Assembly (NCBI RefSeq): GCF_900107965.1
Contig: NZ_FNVU01000010.1
Location: 248,001-312,000 of the forward strand
Source: Actinacidiphila yanglinensis
GTDB lineage: Bacteria; Actinomycetota; Actinomycetes; Streptomycetales; Streptomycetaceae
Direction of reading: 5' to 3'
DNA length: 64,000 nucleotides
Positions within the stretch are counted from its first letter, which is position 1; each line of letters begins with the position of its first letter. Position numbers and translations under genes: made by a program. Under the pieces are notes generated by a model, which did no database searches, was not told where the DNA came from, and was given only the letters and a program-made list of their open reading frames with translations. Below are positions 24,301-32,223 of this stretch, piece by piece.

Positions 24301-24744
24301 GTGTCCCACACCCGGGTGGTCGTCCCCACCTGCCTGCCCAACGTCCCCCGCCGTTGCCCGAGATGCGCCTCCGGGCGCTTCCGGCGGCACGGCGGACTCC
24401 CTGTCGTCCCGCGCAACGTGCATCACGCGCCGTTCGCCGTCCGTACCGCCGCGCCGTGCCCCGGATGCGGGTCGGCGCTCGCCGGACGGACGCCGGTGCG
24501 CTCCCTCCCGCCCGGCGTGCTGAACCTGCTGCGGGGCGACCACCCCGGTACGGCGGCCGCGTGGGTCCCGGTCGTACGGCGCCGCGCCGCGGCCGGTGCG
24601 AGGCGACCCGAGCGGCCGGCCTGGCAGTCGCCGTACGGTCCGCCGCCGCACCGCGGCCACCGCGGCCGGTGGTCGCCCGAACCGGTGCCTCTCAGGGCTC
24701 GGCCCACCGTGCGGCTCGGCAACCTGTGCGGGCGCTGCGACTGA
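24301..24744 (+). CDS. Cysteine-pair (zinc-ribbon-like) hypothetical protein
   Basis: This 147-residue, very basic protein has CPRC at residues 19-22, CPGC at 53-56 and CGRC at 143-146, plus a lone Cys11. The first two pairs could build a zinc ribbon with a 30-residue insert. No family is recognised. Third codon positions are strongly G/C-biased throughout, which supports coding. The GTG start has only a weak GGAAACGG upstream, so the 5' end is uncertain. It has its own terminator at 24782-24818 and lies alone between unrelated units. Confidence 0.5.
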   Translation: MSHTRVVVPTCLPNVPRRCPRCASGRFRRHGGLPVVPRNVHHAPFAVRTAAPCPGCGSALAGRTPVRSLPPGVLNLLRGDHPGTAAAWVPVVRRRAAAGARRPERPAWQSPYGPPPHRGHRGRWSPEPVPLRARPTVRLGNLCGRCD

Positions 24745-24781
24745 TCGCCCCGGGCCGCGGCTGCCGTGAACCGGCGCTGAC

Positions 24782-24818
24782 GGACCGCGGGACGAGGGGC
24801 ACCTCGCGCCCGCGGTCC
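24782..24818. terminator. Hairpin terminator
   Basis: GGACCGCGGG (24782-24791) pairs with CCCGCGGTCC (24809-24818), and a nested CGAGG/CCTCG stem (24793-24797 with 24802-24806) extends it. It probably ends the cysteine-pair gene and may also end transcription arriving on the minus strand. Confidence 0.75.
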
Positions 24819-24829
24819 GCCCGCGCGGC

Positions 24830-25032
24830 AACCACCCACCGCCTTCAGCGGGTTGACGCCGTGCAGAGTGGCACCGCAACTGGACCACGACGCAGTCGTC
24901 GTCCAGCCCCTTCAGGTAGGCGCTGGTCTGCCGCGCGTACACGGCGGAGGGCTCCTCGCCGGGCGGGCCGTCGGTCCCCGTGCCGGGCATGCGCGTGGCG
25001 GGCGTGTCCGGCACGATCCCGAACGAACACAT
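24830..25032 (-). pseudogene. Possible frameshifted small gene
   Basis: On the minus strand an ATG at 25032, with AGGG six bases upstream, opens a frame with normal G/C-rich third positions for about 50 codons (MCSFGIVPDTPATRMPGTG... to YARQTSAYLKGLDDDCVVV). The codon bias then shifts to a neighbouring frame that reads SCGATLHGVNPLKAV before fading near the terminator. This looks like one small gene interrupted by a one- or two-base indel near 24885. I recognise neither part. Alternatively it is chance sequence. Confidence 0.3.
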
Positions 25033-25099
25033 GGAATCCCTGGCGGACGATCCGGGGAACGACCTCCCGGTACGCATCAGGGCTGTACGGCCAAGCACG

Positions 25100-25975
25100 T
25101 CAGGACGCGAGGCCGCCGGCTCTTGCCACGACCTCGGCCACCTCATCCGGGTAGTCCATCGGGACGAACGTCCGCCCGCCCGGGATGATCACCAAGGTGG
25201 AATTCGGGAACGCCCCCTGAAGCCGCTCGGCGACCTCGAGCGGGAAGAACGCGTCGTCGTCACCCCACACCAGGTGAACCGGCTTGGTGAACTCGCCGAA
25301 ACGCGAGCTCACATCAACCAGGTCCGCCGGCCGGACAGCGGCCATCACCTTCGCCAGATCGCGACGGATACGCCCGTCGTTCAGCGCCGGATCGATCCAC
25401 CGCCGGGTCACGCCGGCATCCGGTCTCCCGCTGAACACCGGGCCGTAGCCGCGATTGCCCTGCCGGACCCGCGTGAGCGTGAGCGCCCGCATCATCATCC
25501 ACAGCAGCAGCGGGCTCCGGCCCATCTCGACGGCCATCCTGAAGCCGGGAGGTGGGAAGAGCTCGAAGGCATCGCAGTTGGTGAGCACCAACCTGCCGAT
25601 GCGACGGTGGTCGGTGTCGATGGCGAACTGGCAGAGCCCTCCGCCGGTGTCGCTGCCGACGAGCGTCACGTCATCAAGGCCCCTGGCGGCCAGGAATCCG
25701 TTGATGACATCGGCCATTCCACGGGGACTCAGGTCGGCGCCCGCGGCCATCGGGATGTGGTGCGAGCCCAGCGGCCAGTCGGGTGCGTAACTGCGGATTC
25801 CCCGTTCGGCCAGCCGGTCCGCGACGGTGGTCCAAAGCCTGTTGTCGACCAGAAGGCCGTGCACGAAAACCACCGGCGGACAGCGGTTGCCGGCCGGACC
25901 GGCAACGCGGTAGGCGATCGTCCCCTGCGGGACATCGACGCGACCGGGTTCCTGCTCGTTCGAAGGGTATTGCAT
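25100..25975 (-). CDS. Alpha/beta hydrolase with Asp nucleophile elbow
   Basis: The 291-residue protein has an alpha/beta-hydrolase fold. The oxyanion motif is FVHGLLVDNRLW, and the nucleophile elbow LVGSDTGGG puts Asp109, not Ser, in the centre, as in haloalkane dehalogenases and epoxide hydrolases. The acid-strand motif is HLVWGDDDAFFP. The segment that normally carries the catalytic histidine reads IPGGRTFVPMDYP, with Arg268 at that place, so hydrolysis by the usual triad is doubtful. GAGGG precedes the ATG. It is the last gene of a same-strand trio with a membrane protein and a GNAT, divergent from an XRE regulator. Confidence 0.8.
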   Translation of the reverse strand: MQYPSNEQEPGRVDVPQGTIAYRVAGPAGNRCPPVVFVHGLLVDNRLWTTVADRLAERGIRSYAPDWPLGSHHIPMAAGADLSPRGMADVINGFLAARGLDDVTLVGSDTGGGLCQFAIDTDHRRIGRLVLTNCDAFELFPPPGFRMAVEMGRSPLLLWMMMRALTLTRVRQGNRGYGPVFSGRPDAGVTRRWIDPALNDGRIRRDLAKVMAAVRPADLVDVSSRFGEFTKPVHLVWGDDDAFFPLEVAERLQGAFPNSTLVIIPGGRTFVPMDYPDEVAEVVARAGGLAS

Positions 25976-26052
25976 GGGCGTACTTCCCTCAGTGGAGGTG
26001 TGACACCGACGGCGCCGTCCTGCTGCGAACCGCGAACTGCAGCAGCCGGCCG

Positions 26053-26439
26053 TCAGTTGACGGACAGCCCCCCACGCGCGTTCCCGAGAAGGAGTGCGGC
26101 GAACCGGCCCCGTGACGTGTAGGTGGCAACGAAGACGTACGGCAGTAGGTACACGCTCCCGAGGACCGTCGGCAGCGCGAGCAGCACGCGTGGGAACGTC
26201 CGCTCCCGGTACGCGATCCATGCCATCGCGAGGAGAATGAAGGCGACGAAGTCGCCGTTTGTCTGCGCCCGCCACCCGTTCGAGAAATCCGTGAAGAACA
26301 CGCTGCCGTCGGTCGGACCGAGGGTGGCGACGGCATGGATACTCAGCACCGTGATCGCGACCCAGGCGCCTACGAGCGTGATCCTGAAAGCGAGCATGTT
26401 CGGCCTTTCGTCGACGGAAGAAGTGGGGACCGTCTTCAC
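26053..26439 (-). CDS. Small membrane protein, DUF2834-like
   Basis: A protein of 128 residues (GTG at 26439) or 114 residues (ATG at 26397). It has three hydrophobic segments: ITLVGAWVAITVLSIHAVA, FVAFILLAMAWIAY and VLLALPTVLGSVYLLPYVFV. A polar loop (DFSNGWRAQTNGD) lies between the first two. The layout resembles DUF2834 proteins, but I am not certain. The GTG overlaps the stop of the upstream GNAT gene (GTGA), while the ATG has a better AAAGG site six bases before it. Third-position G/C bias is weaker than in the surrounding core genes, in line with an acquired cassette. Confidence 0.62.
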   Translation of the reverse strand: MKTVPTSSVDERPNMLAFRITLVGAWVAITVLSIHAVATLGPTDGSVFFTDFSNGWRAQTNGDFVAFILLAMAWIAYRERTFPRVLLALPTVLGSVYLLPYVFVATYTSRGRFAALLLGNARGGLSVN

Positions 26440-27026
26440 GGCGATCCGGGTACGACCGGGTCGCGGCGTAGGCGGATGTGCGCCTCCACCGTCGACGCGT
26501 CGCAGGTGCGAATCGCCGCGCCCAGGCGCCGTAGCAGCTTGAGCGACCTGACGTTGTCGCGTTCGACAAGTGCCTCGACGGATTCGACGCCCGCTGCTCG
26601 GGTCGACGCGACGGCGTGACGGGCCATGACCGTGCCGAGTCTGCGGCCCTGCCAGGCGTCATCGATCAGAATCGAGAAGTCCCACGAGGACGGGTTGGAG
26701 CACGGAAGCACGCTGACCATGCCCAGAACCCGACCGGCATTGGCGGCTGGACGTGCCAGCCAGGTCCCACCGGTCCCCGAACCGCACAGCGTGCTCCACT
26801 CGGTGGGCATGAGCGACTCACGCGGCCGGTGATACCGCGCTCTGCGGCTGGCCGCTGAGCAGCGACGGTGCGTCTCGTTGACCTGCGGCAGATCGGCTAC
26901 GGTCGCCCGCTCGATGACGACGGTGCCGATTTCGGCGCCTTCGACGAGGACCCGCCGATATCCCCTCAGCGGAACCCGTCTCCGTGCAGGAAGACGCATT
27001 CCGTTCGCGGCGTCGAAGAGCGACAT
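26436..27026 (-). CDS. GNAT family N-acetyltransferase
   Basis: The 196-residue protein has the GNAT core. It shows GRVLGMVSVLPC for strands 2-3, WDFSILIDDAWQGRRLGTVM carrying the acetyl-CoA pyrophosphate-binding Q/RxxGxG/A-type loop, and VEALVERDNVRSLKLLRRLG in the C-terminal helix. The acceptor substrate is unknown. It is transcribed away from an XRE regulator and its stop overlaps the start of the small membrane protein gene (GTGA). It is thus the first gene of the GNAT - membrane protein - hydrolase unit. The first 30 residues are very basic and the true start may lie further in. Confidence 0.78.
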   Translation of the reverse strand: MSLFDAANGMRLPARRRVPLRGYRRVLVEGAEIGTVVIERATVADLPQVNETHRRCSAASRRARYHRPRESLMPTEWSTLCGSGTGGTWLARPAANAGRVLGMVSVLPCSNPSSWDFSILIDDAWQGRRLGTVMARHAVASTRAAGVESVEALVERDNVRSLKLLRRLGAAIRTCDASTVEAHIRLRRDPVVPGSP

Positions 27027-27089
27027 TCTCTGTTCCTTTCACCACCTGCGGGAATGTCGTCATCCTCCCCGTCGGGGGACGCGGATGCG

Positions 27090-27935
27090 ATGACCTGGCA
27101 GGTACTCGATCCGGCACGTGCCACCCGGCTACCGTGGCGTCTCGTGACAGATGCGAATGTCGGACACCTGATCCGCCGGCAACGGGGACTGGCCCGCCGC
27201 AGCCAGATGCACCTGGCGCACGAGATCGGCATCTCGCCCCGCCATCTGAGCTTCGTCGAACTGGGCAAGTCGAAGCCGAGTCGCGGCCTGCTGATGAAGA
27301 TCGCTCAGCATCTGGACGTACCGCTGCGGGAGCGGAACGACTGGCTGCTGGCCGCCGGATACGCCCCCCGCTATCCGGAGACGCCGCTGACCGGACCGGC
27401 GCTCTCCCGGGTCCGAGCCTCGGTGCAGGCGCTGCTGGACACGCACGACCCCTTCCCCGGCGTCGCCATCGACCCCCAGTGGAACGTGCAGCTCAGCAAC
27501 CGCGCCGCGCGCCGGCTGGTCTCCGGAATCCCGCAGGACGTGAGCGGCAGGCCGACCAACCTCTTCCGTACGGCCCTGCACCCCGCCGGACTCGCCGGCC
27601 GCACCCTCAACTTTCCGCAATGGTCCGCTTACCTGCTGCGCCGCCTCGACCGGGCCGTGGTGCGAACCCAGGACCCCCGCCTCGCCGAACTCGCCGACGA
27701 GATCGCCACCTGGCCCGACATCCCGGAGCGCCACACGTGGAGCCGTCTTTCCACGGACGAATCGGACGACCCGGTCCTGTCATGGCGGCTGGAGCTCGAG
27801 GGCGAGGAACTCTCGATGTTCAGCATCCTGAGTACGTTCGGGACCCCGATGGACGTCACCCTGTCCGATCTGTCGATCGAGCTGTTCTTCCCCGCCGACG
27901 AGCAGACCGAGACGATCCTGCGCCGCCACGGTTGA
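27090..27935 (+). CDS. XRE/MmyB-type helix-turn-helix regulator
   Basis: This 281-residue regulator has an N-terminal XRE helix-turn-helix (SQMHLAHEIGISPRHLSFVE then GKSKPSRGLLMKIAQHLDVP). An MmyB-like ligand-binding domain follows, identifiable by LRERNDWLLAAGYAPRYPET, DPQWNVQLSNRAARRL and a C-terminal LEGEELSMFSILSTFGTPMD. Such proteins often control an adjacent oxidoreductase or hydrolase gene. Here the divergent GNAT - membrane protein - hydrolase operon is the obvious target. Possible starts are ATG 27054, ATG 27090 (used; GGGGGA ten bases upstream) and GTG 27141, the last nearest the family start. Confidence 0.85.
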   Translation: MTWQVLDPARATRLPWRLVTDANVGHLIRRQRGLARRSQMHLAHEIGISPRHLSFVELGKSKPSRGLLMKIAQHLDVPLRERNDWLLAAGYAPRYPETPLTGPALSRVRASVQALLDTHDPFPGVAIDPQWNVQLSNRAARRLVSGIPQDVSGRPTNLFRTALHPAGLAGRTLNFPQWSAYLLRRLDRAVVRTQDPRLAELADEIATWPDIPERHTWSRLSTDESDDPVLSWRLELEGEELSMFSILSTFGTPMDVTLSDLSIELFFPADEQTETILRRHG

Positions 27936-28058
27936 GAGACCCTGCGCGGGCTCTCGGCGCGACCGCACGGCAGCCATGCCCGCACCCGCCGGCGCCCCGG
28001 CGGCGTCACGTGTACGCGTGCACCCGCGGCACTCCCCGCAACCCGCGGCAGCCCACGT

Positions 28059-29753
28059 CTACTTCGCGTCCGCGTAGCACTCCACCACGTTGGTCTCCAG
28101 GGGGAAGGGCACCGGGGTCGGCCCGAACACCAGCCGGCGGGCCTCGTCGCCGGCCGCCGCGACCGCCTCCTCGACGGCGGGCGCGAGCGCGGCCGGGGTG
28201 TGCACGATCACCTCGTCGTGCTGGAAGAACACCAGCCGGGGCTCGGGCCCGATCGCGGTCAGGCGGCGGCGGAGCGCGGCGAGCATGGCCAGTGCCCAGT
28301 CCGAGGCGCTGGCCTGGATGACGAAGTTGCGGGTGAAACGGCCCCAGGAACGGGCCGCCCGCTGGTCGGACGAGCCGAAGTCACCGGCGCCCTCCGCGCC
28401 GTCGGCGTCCCCGCCCGTGTCGACGAAGCGACTTGCCGACGGGGTGGGCGAGGTGCGGCCGAGCCGGGAGCGGACGGTGCCGCCCGCCTCGCCGGTGCGG
28501 GCCGCGGCCTCCACCAGGGCCAGCGCGGCCGGGAAGCGGCGCCGCATCACCGCGAGGAGCTGCCCCGCCTCGCCGCTGGTCTGCCCGTACATCGCCGCCA
28601 GCAGCGCGATCTTGGCACGCGGCCGGTCGCCGGCGAAGGCGTCCAGCGCGAGCGCGGCGTACAGGTCCCCGGCGGACGCGGCCTTGGCGAGCCCGGGGTC
28701 GCCCGACAGCGCGGCCAGCACCCGCGGCTCCAACTGCCCCGCGTCCGCGACCACCAGACGGTACCCGGGGTCGGCGACCACCGCGCCGCGCAGCAGCCGG
28801 GGGATCTGCAGCGCGCCGCCGCCGCGGGTGGCCCACCGGCCCGAGACCACCCCGCCGACCACGTACTCCGCCCGGAACCTGCCCGCGCGCACCCACGCCT
28901 CCCGCCACGCCCAGCCGTGCGCGGCGTGGATGCGCGACAGCTCCTTGTAGCGCAGCAGCAGGGCGGCCGCGGGGTGGTCGACCTCGCGCAGTTCGTGCGA
29001 GCGGGTGGTGTGCAAGGGGATACCCAGCCGGGCGAAGGCGGGCAGGACCTGGGCGGGGGAGTCGGGGTTGACCGTGCGGCCCAGCGCCTGCTGGATGCGC
29101 AGCGCGAGGTCGTTGAGGAGGGCGGGCCGGGCACCGCCGGCCGGGCGCGGCCCGAGCAGGTCGGTGAGGAGGCCGTCGTGGACCGCCGCGCTCCACGGCA
29201 GGCCGTCCCGGCCCATCTCGGCGGCGGCGAGCGCGCCCGCGGACTCCGCGGCGCACAGCAGCAGCACCCGGTCGGGGTGCTCGCTCGCGGCGATCCGGCG
29301 CCGCTGGTCGGCGTAGACCGCGACCAGGGCCGTCAACGGATCGGCGTCCTGCGGGAGATGCTGCCGGTCGGCGGCGAACAGCACCGGCTGGTCGTCCGCG
29401 CCGCCCTCGCGGGCGTCCGCCGGCTCGGGCAGGTCGTGCAGCCGCGCCCACGCGGCACCGAGCGAGCGGGGGCTGCCGTGCCGCCCCGCCATTCCCAGCA
29501 GCAGCGACTCGACCAGCTTCACGTCATGGCACCGGGCAGGCCGGACCCCGGCGCGCTCCAGCAGCCGCGGGTACGTCTCGTCGGTGGCCGCCCACACCCA
29601 GCGCGGCCGCTCCGCCGCCTCCCGCCGCGCCACGGCGGCGGCCAGGTCGGGCGCGGCCTCGACCGCCCCGGCCGGCTGCCCGTCCGGCCGCAGCGGGCAC
29701 AGCCGACCCCCGGACCCCACCAGGTCCGGCACCAGGGCCACCACGCTCTCCAC
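28059..29753 (-). CDS. Family A DNA polymerase-like protein (putative 3'-5' exonuclease/polymerase)
   Basis: The 564-residue protein resembles the short actinobacterial bifunctional exonuclease/polymerase related to Pol I. It has no 5'-nuclease domain. The N-terminal 200 residues stand in for the 3'-5' exonuclease but lack clear acidic ExoI-III motifs. The polymerase part shows motif A (VVADAGQLEPRVL), motif B (RAKIALLAAMYG) and motif C (FFQHDEVIVH). Against E. coli Pol I the motif B Arg, Lys and Tyr are kept, while the Phe762 position is Leu. A DNA repair or translesion role is plausible, but none can be proven from sequence. It is monocistronic and converges on the XRE regulator. Confidence 0.82.
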   Translation of the reverse strand: MESVVALVPDLVGSGGRLCPLRPDGQPAGAVEAAPDLAAAVARREAAERPRWVWAATDETYPRLLERAGVRPARCHDVKLVESLLLGMAGRHGSPRSLGAAWARLHDLPEPADAREGGADDQPVLFAADRQHLPQDADPLTALVAVYADQRRRIAASEHPDRVLLLCAAESAGALAAAEMGRDGLPWSAAVHDGLLTDLLGPRPAGGARPALLNDLALRIQQALGRTVNPDSPAQVLPAFARLGIPLHTTRSHELREVDHPAAALLLRYKELSRIHAAHGWAWREAWVRAGRFRAEYVVGGVVSGRWATRGGGALQIPRLLRGAVVADPGYRLVVADAGQLEPRVLAALSGDPGLAKAASAGDLYAALALDAFAGDRPRAKIALLAAMYGQTSGEAGQLLAVMRRRFPAALALVEAAARTGEAGGTVRSRLGRTSPTPSASRFVDTGGDADGAEGAGDFGSSDQRAARSWGRFTRNFVIQASASDWALAMLAALRRRLTAIGPEPRLVFFQHDEVIVHTPAALAPAVEEAVAAAGDEARRLVFGPTPVPFPLETNVVECYADAK

Positions 29754-29830
29754 GCTCCGACCCTAGGCCCCACCACCGACAACGCCGGCGGCGCCCGTCC
29801 CGCGGCCGGCGCCGACCCCCGAGCGCGCGT

Positions 29831-29875
29831 CCGGGCGCCGCCCCTCTCCCCGGCTCGGGGGAGGGGCGACGCCCG
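29831..29875. terminator. Long hairpin after thioredoxin gene
   Basis: A GC-rich inverted repeat (29831-29851 with 29857-29875, two small imperfections) and a 5-base loop lie downstream of the thioredoxin gene and upstream of the polymerase-like gene. It likely separates their transcripts. Confidence 0.78.
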
Positions 29876-29891
29876 GTTCGCCGGACAGGCC

Positions 29892-30290
29892 CTAGGCGGA
29901 GGCGCTGCCCTGCGCGTCGCCCGGGTCGCCCGCCTGGGCGTCGGCCACCGCCTTGTGGACCTCGCCCATGTCCAGGGCGCGGGCCTGGGCGATGACGTCC
30001 TCCAGCGCGGGCTCGGGCAGCGCGCCCGGCTGGGCGAAGACGGCCACCTTGTCGCGCACGATCATCAGGGTCGGGATCGACTGGATCTGGAACGCCGCGG
30101 CCAGCTCGGGCTGCGCCTCCGTGTCGACCTTCGCGAAGATCAGGTCGCCGTGCTTGTCCGACGCCTTGTCGTACACCGGCGCGAACATACGGCACGGCCC
30201 GCACCAGGCGGCCCAGAAGTCGATGAGGACGAAGTCGTTGCCGGACACGACCTCGTCGAAGTTCTCCTTGGTCAGCTCCACAGTGCTCAT
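29892..30290 (-). CDS. trxA: Thioredoxin
   Basis: A 132-residue thioredoxin with the redox-active WCGPC motif (in DFWAAWCGPCRMFAPVY), the cis-proline turn SIPTLMI and an extra C-terminal tail of about 25 residues (AVADAQAGDPGDAQGSASA). It reduces protein disulfides in the cytoplasm using thioredoxin reductase, which is not encoded here. The ATG at 30290 gives the family-typical MSTVELTKENFDE. No ribosome-binding site precedes it. A GTG 14 codons upstream is possible, or the transcript is leaderless. The symbol is used in the general sense; several paralogues are usual in this group. Confidence 0.92.
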   Translation of the reverse strand: MSTVELTKENFDEVVSGNDFVLIDFWAAWCGPCRMFAPVYDKASDKHGDLIFAKVDTEAQPELAAAFQIQSIPTLMIVRDKVAVFAQPGALPEPALEDVIAQARALDMGEVHKAVADAQAGDPGDAQGSASA

Positions 30291-30410
30291 GGCTGGAGAA
30301 CGGGCGGCGGCCACCGGAAATTCCGGCGCCACGCCGTGCCGCTGTCACTCGTTCGTGTGCCGCGTCCGCCGCCGCAGTGGCGTGCCCGACTCGTCCTCGT
30401 TGATCGGCGT

Positions 30411-30668
30411 ATGGCAGCAACGAAGTGGATTCGCCAGGACCTCACGGTCAGCGGCACCGCCGCGGCCCCGCCGACCGGCAACCCCATGGCCTGGCGGTCG
30501 GGGAACCCCTCCGAGCCCTTTGGCGTAACGGTTCTGCAGGCGCCCGACGCCCCGCTCTTCGCCGCTCTGGTGGCCCAGTGGCAGTCCGCCGGCCGCATGG
30601 TGCCCGGCCAGATCGACACGGAATGGGCCGAACTGGTCGGCCGCATCCCCCGCCTCTCCGGGGTCTGA
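30411..30668 (+). CDS. Small hypothetical protein
   Basis: An 85-residue soluble protein of unknown function (MAATKWIRQDLTVSG onward), with PMAWRSGNPSEPFGVTVLQ in the middle and an amphipathic C-terminal half (LFAALVAQWQSAGRMVPG). Codon usage fits a real gene. It is divergent from trxA with 120 bp between starts. No good ribosome-binding site precedes the ATG, so the start is tentative. I believe similar short proteins occur across Streptomyces, but I cannot name a family. Confidence 0.6.
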   Translation: MAATKWIRQDLTVSGTAAAPPTGNPMAWRSGNPSEPFGVTVLQAPDAPLFAALVAQWQSAGRMVPGQIDTEWAELVGRIPRLSGV

Positions 30669-30741
30669 CGCAAGGCGGCGGGGATCGGGCCCGGGTCGGG
30701 CGGGCGGGGGCGGGTGGCTTCCGGCCCGCCGGCGGCTCGGC

Positions 30742-32118
30742 TCAGCCCTGGTCGGGCGCGGGGAGCGGGCGGCCGGGACGGGGGCCGGTGTACGCCCCCA
30801 CCAGGCGCATCCGCAGCGGGGGCTCGCCGTACTCCTCCAGGGCGTGGGCGATCCAGCCGGCCGTGCGGGCGACCGAGAAGACGGCCTCGCCCGCCTGCGG
30901 CGGCATCCCGTGCGAGACGGAGAGCACGCCGAGCGCGAGGTCCACGTTGGCGTGCAGGTCGCCATGGCGTGCGGCGGTGGTGGCGACCACGTCGCGGGCC
31001 GCGGCGAGCGCGTCCGCGGCGGCCGGCACCCCGTCGAGGAGCGCGAACAGCGCACCCGCGCGCGGGTCCTCGCCCCGGTAGAGCCGGTGGCCGAGGCCCG
31101 GCACGCGCTGGCCGGCCCGCAGGTACTCCGCGACGACCGGCCCCGCGCCGCCCTGGGCCGCGACGTCCGCGAGCATGCGGTGCACGAGCGCGCTGGCCTG
31201 CCCGTGCAGATGTCCGTCGAGTGCGCCGAGCCCCGCCGAGACGACCGCGTACGGGTGCGCGCGGGCCGAGGCCGCGACCCGGGCGGCCACGGTGGAGGCG
31301 GCCAGGTCGTGGTCGATGAGCAGGGTCAGCGCGGTGTCCAGGACGCGCAGCGCCGCCGTGTCGGCGGGGGCCGCGGTCAGCTTGGACCACAGCCGCCGGG
31401 CCAGCGGGGCGTGCTCCTCGGGACGCTCCCCGACCGGCGGCAGCGCGTCCACCAGGGTCGGGATGAGGCTGCGCGCCGTGCCGAGCACGGCCGGTCCCGA
31501 CAGGTCGAAGCGGAGCGGGTCCGTGCTCGCCGCCGCGGTGACGGCGACCCGCAGCCGGTCCATCGGCCCGCTCGCCTCGGGCAGCGCGGCGGACGCGGCG
31601 CGGGCCGCGGCCAGCGGCGCGGGAGCGGCGGTGAAGCGCGTCCCCGGCCGCAGCGCGCCCGTCCACAGCCACTCCGCGACCTCTTCGTAGTCGTACGCCC
31701 CGGCCAGGGCGACCGCGTCGACGCCGCGGAAGGAGTACCGGTCGGGCTCGATCAGGGTGATCCCGGTACGCAGCCGGCCCCAGACCCCGTCCGGGCCGCC
31801 ACCCGGTTCGGCGTCCGGCGCCGGGTCGGGCTGCGCGGCGGGCCGGCCGCGCCTGGCCAGCGCCGCGACCTGGTCGGGGTCGAAGGTGCTGCCCCGCCCG
31901 CCGGGCGCGCGGCGGCTGTCCAGCAGCCCGCGGCTGACGTACGCGTACAACGTCGCCGGCTTCACCCCGAGCCGCCGCGCGGCCTCCCGCGTGCCGATCC
32001 GCGCCTCCGTGCCGTCATCCGTATCCGTGTCCGTGGCCGGCATGGGCGTGTCCGTATCCGTACGCGCACCTGTGGCCGTGTCCGGCCGTCCCCGGTGCTC
32101 CGGCTGCTCCCTCGTCAT
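30742..32118 (-). CDS. Citrate synthase-like protein with N-terminal helix-turn-helix
   Basis: This 458-residue protein joins a MerR/excisionase-type helix-turn-helix (about 41-70: IGTREAARRLGVKPATLYAY) to a citrate synthase fold (about 115-440). The active-site blocks GHLHGQASAL, GLGHRLYRGEDP and NVDLALGVLS keep the two histidines and the Asp, but the usual FY after the Asp is lost. It may bind DNA as well as, or in place of, making citrate, using oxaloacetate/acyl-CoA as a signal. It is divergent from an ordinary citrate synthase gene with a repeat-rich 105-bp gap. ATG 32118 is used; ATG 32043 is an alternative. Confidence 0.85.
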   Translation of the reverse strand: MTREQPEHRGRPDTATGARTDTDTPMPATDTDTDDGTEARIGTREAARRLGVKPATLYAYVSRGLLDSRRAPGGRGSTFDPDQVAALARRGRPAAQPDPAPDAEPGGGPDGVWGRLRTGITLIEPDRYSFRGVDAVALAGAYDYEEVAEWLWTGALRPGTRFTAAPAPLAAARAASAALPEASGPMDRLRVAVTAAASTDPLRFDLSGPAVLGTARSLIPTLVDALPPVGERPEEHAPLARRLWSKLTAAPADTAALRVLDTALTLLIDHDLAASTVAARVAASARAHPYAVVSAGLGALDGHLHGQASALVHRMLADVAAQGGAGPVVAEYLRAGQRVPGLGHRLYRGEDPRAGALFALLDGVPAAADALAAARDVVATTAARHGDLHANVDLALGVLSVSHGMPPQAGEAVFSVARTAGWIAHALEEYGEPPLRMRLVGAYTGPRPGRPLPAPDQG

Positions 32119-32154
32119 GGCCCCACCGTATCTGTACTCGACTCGCCTCTAGTG

Positions 32155-32188
32155 TTGATTGAATCAATATTGACACGTCGGAATCAAT
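32155..32188. promoter_or_regulatory. Palindrome and repeat between the two citrate synthase genes
   Basis: A perfect 13-bp palindrome TTGATTGAATCAA (32155-32167) is followed by a second half-site copy GAATCAAT at 32181-32188, exactly 20 bp after GAATCAAT at 32161-32168. A TTGACA at 32170-32175 with a GACAGT 17 bp later (32193-32198) could be the promoter of the plus-strand gene, with the second repeat inside its spacer. The HTH-citrate synthase is the natural candidate binder. Confidence 0.62.
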
Positions 32189-32223
32189 CATGGACAGTCG
32201 CGTACATACCCAAGGAGGAAGAC

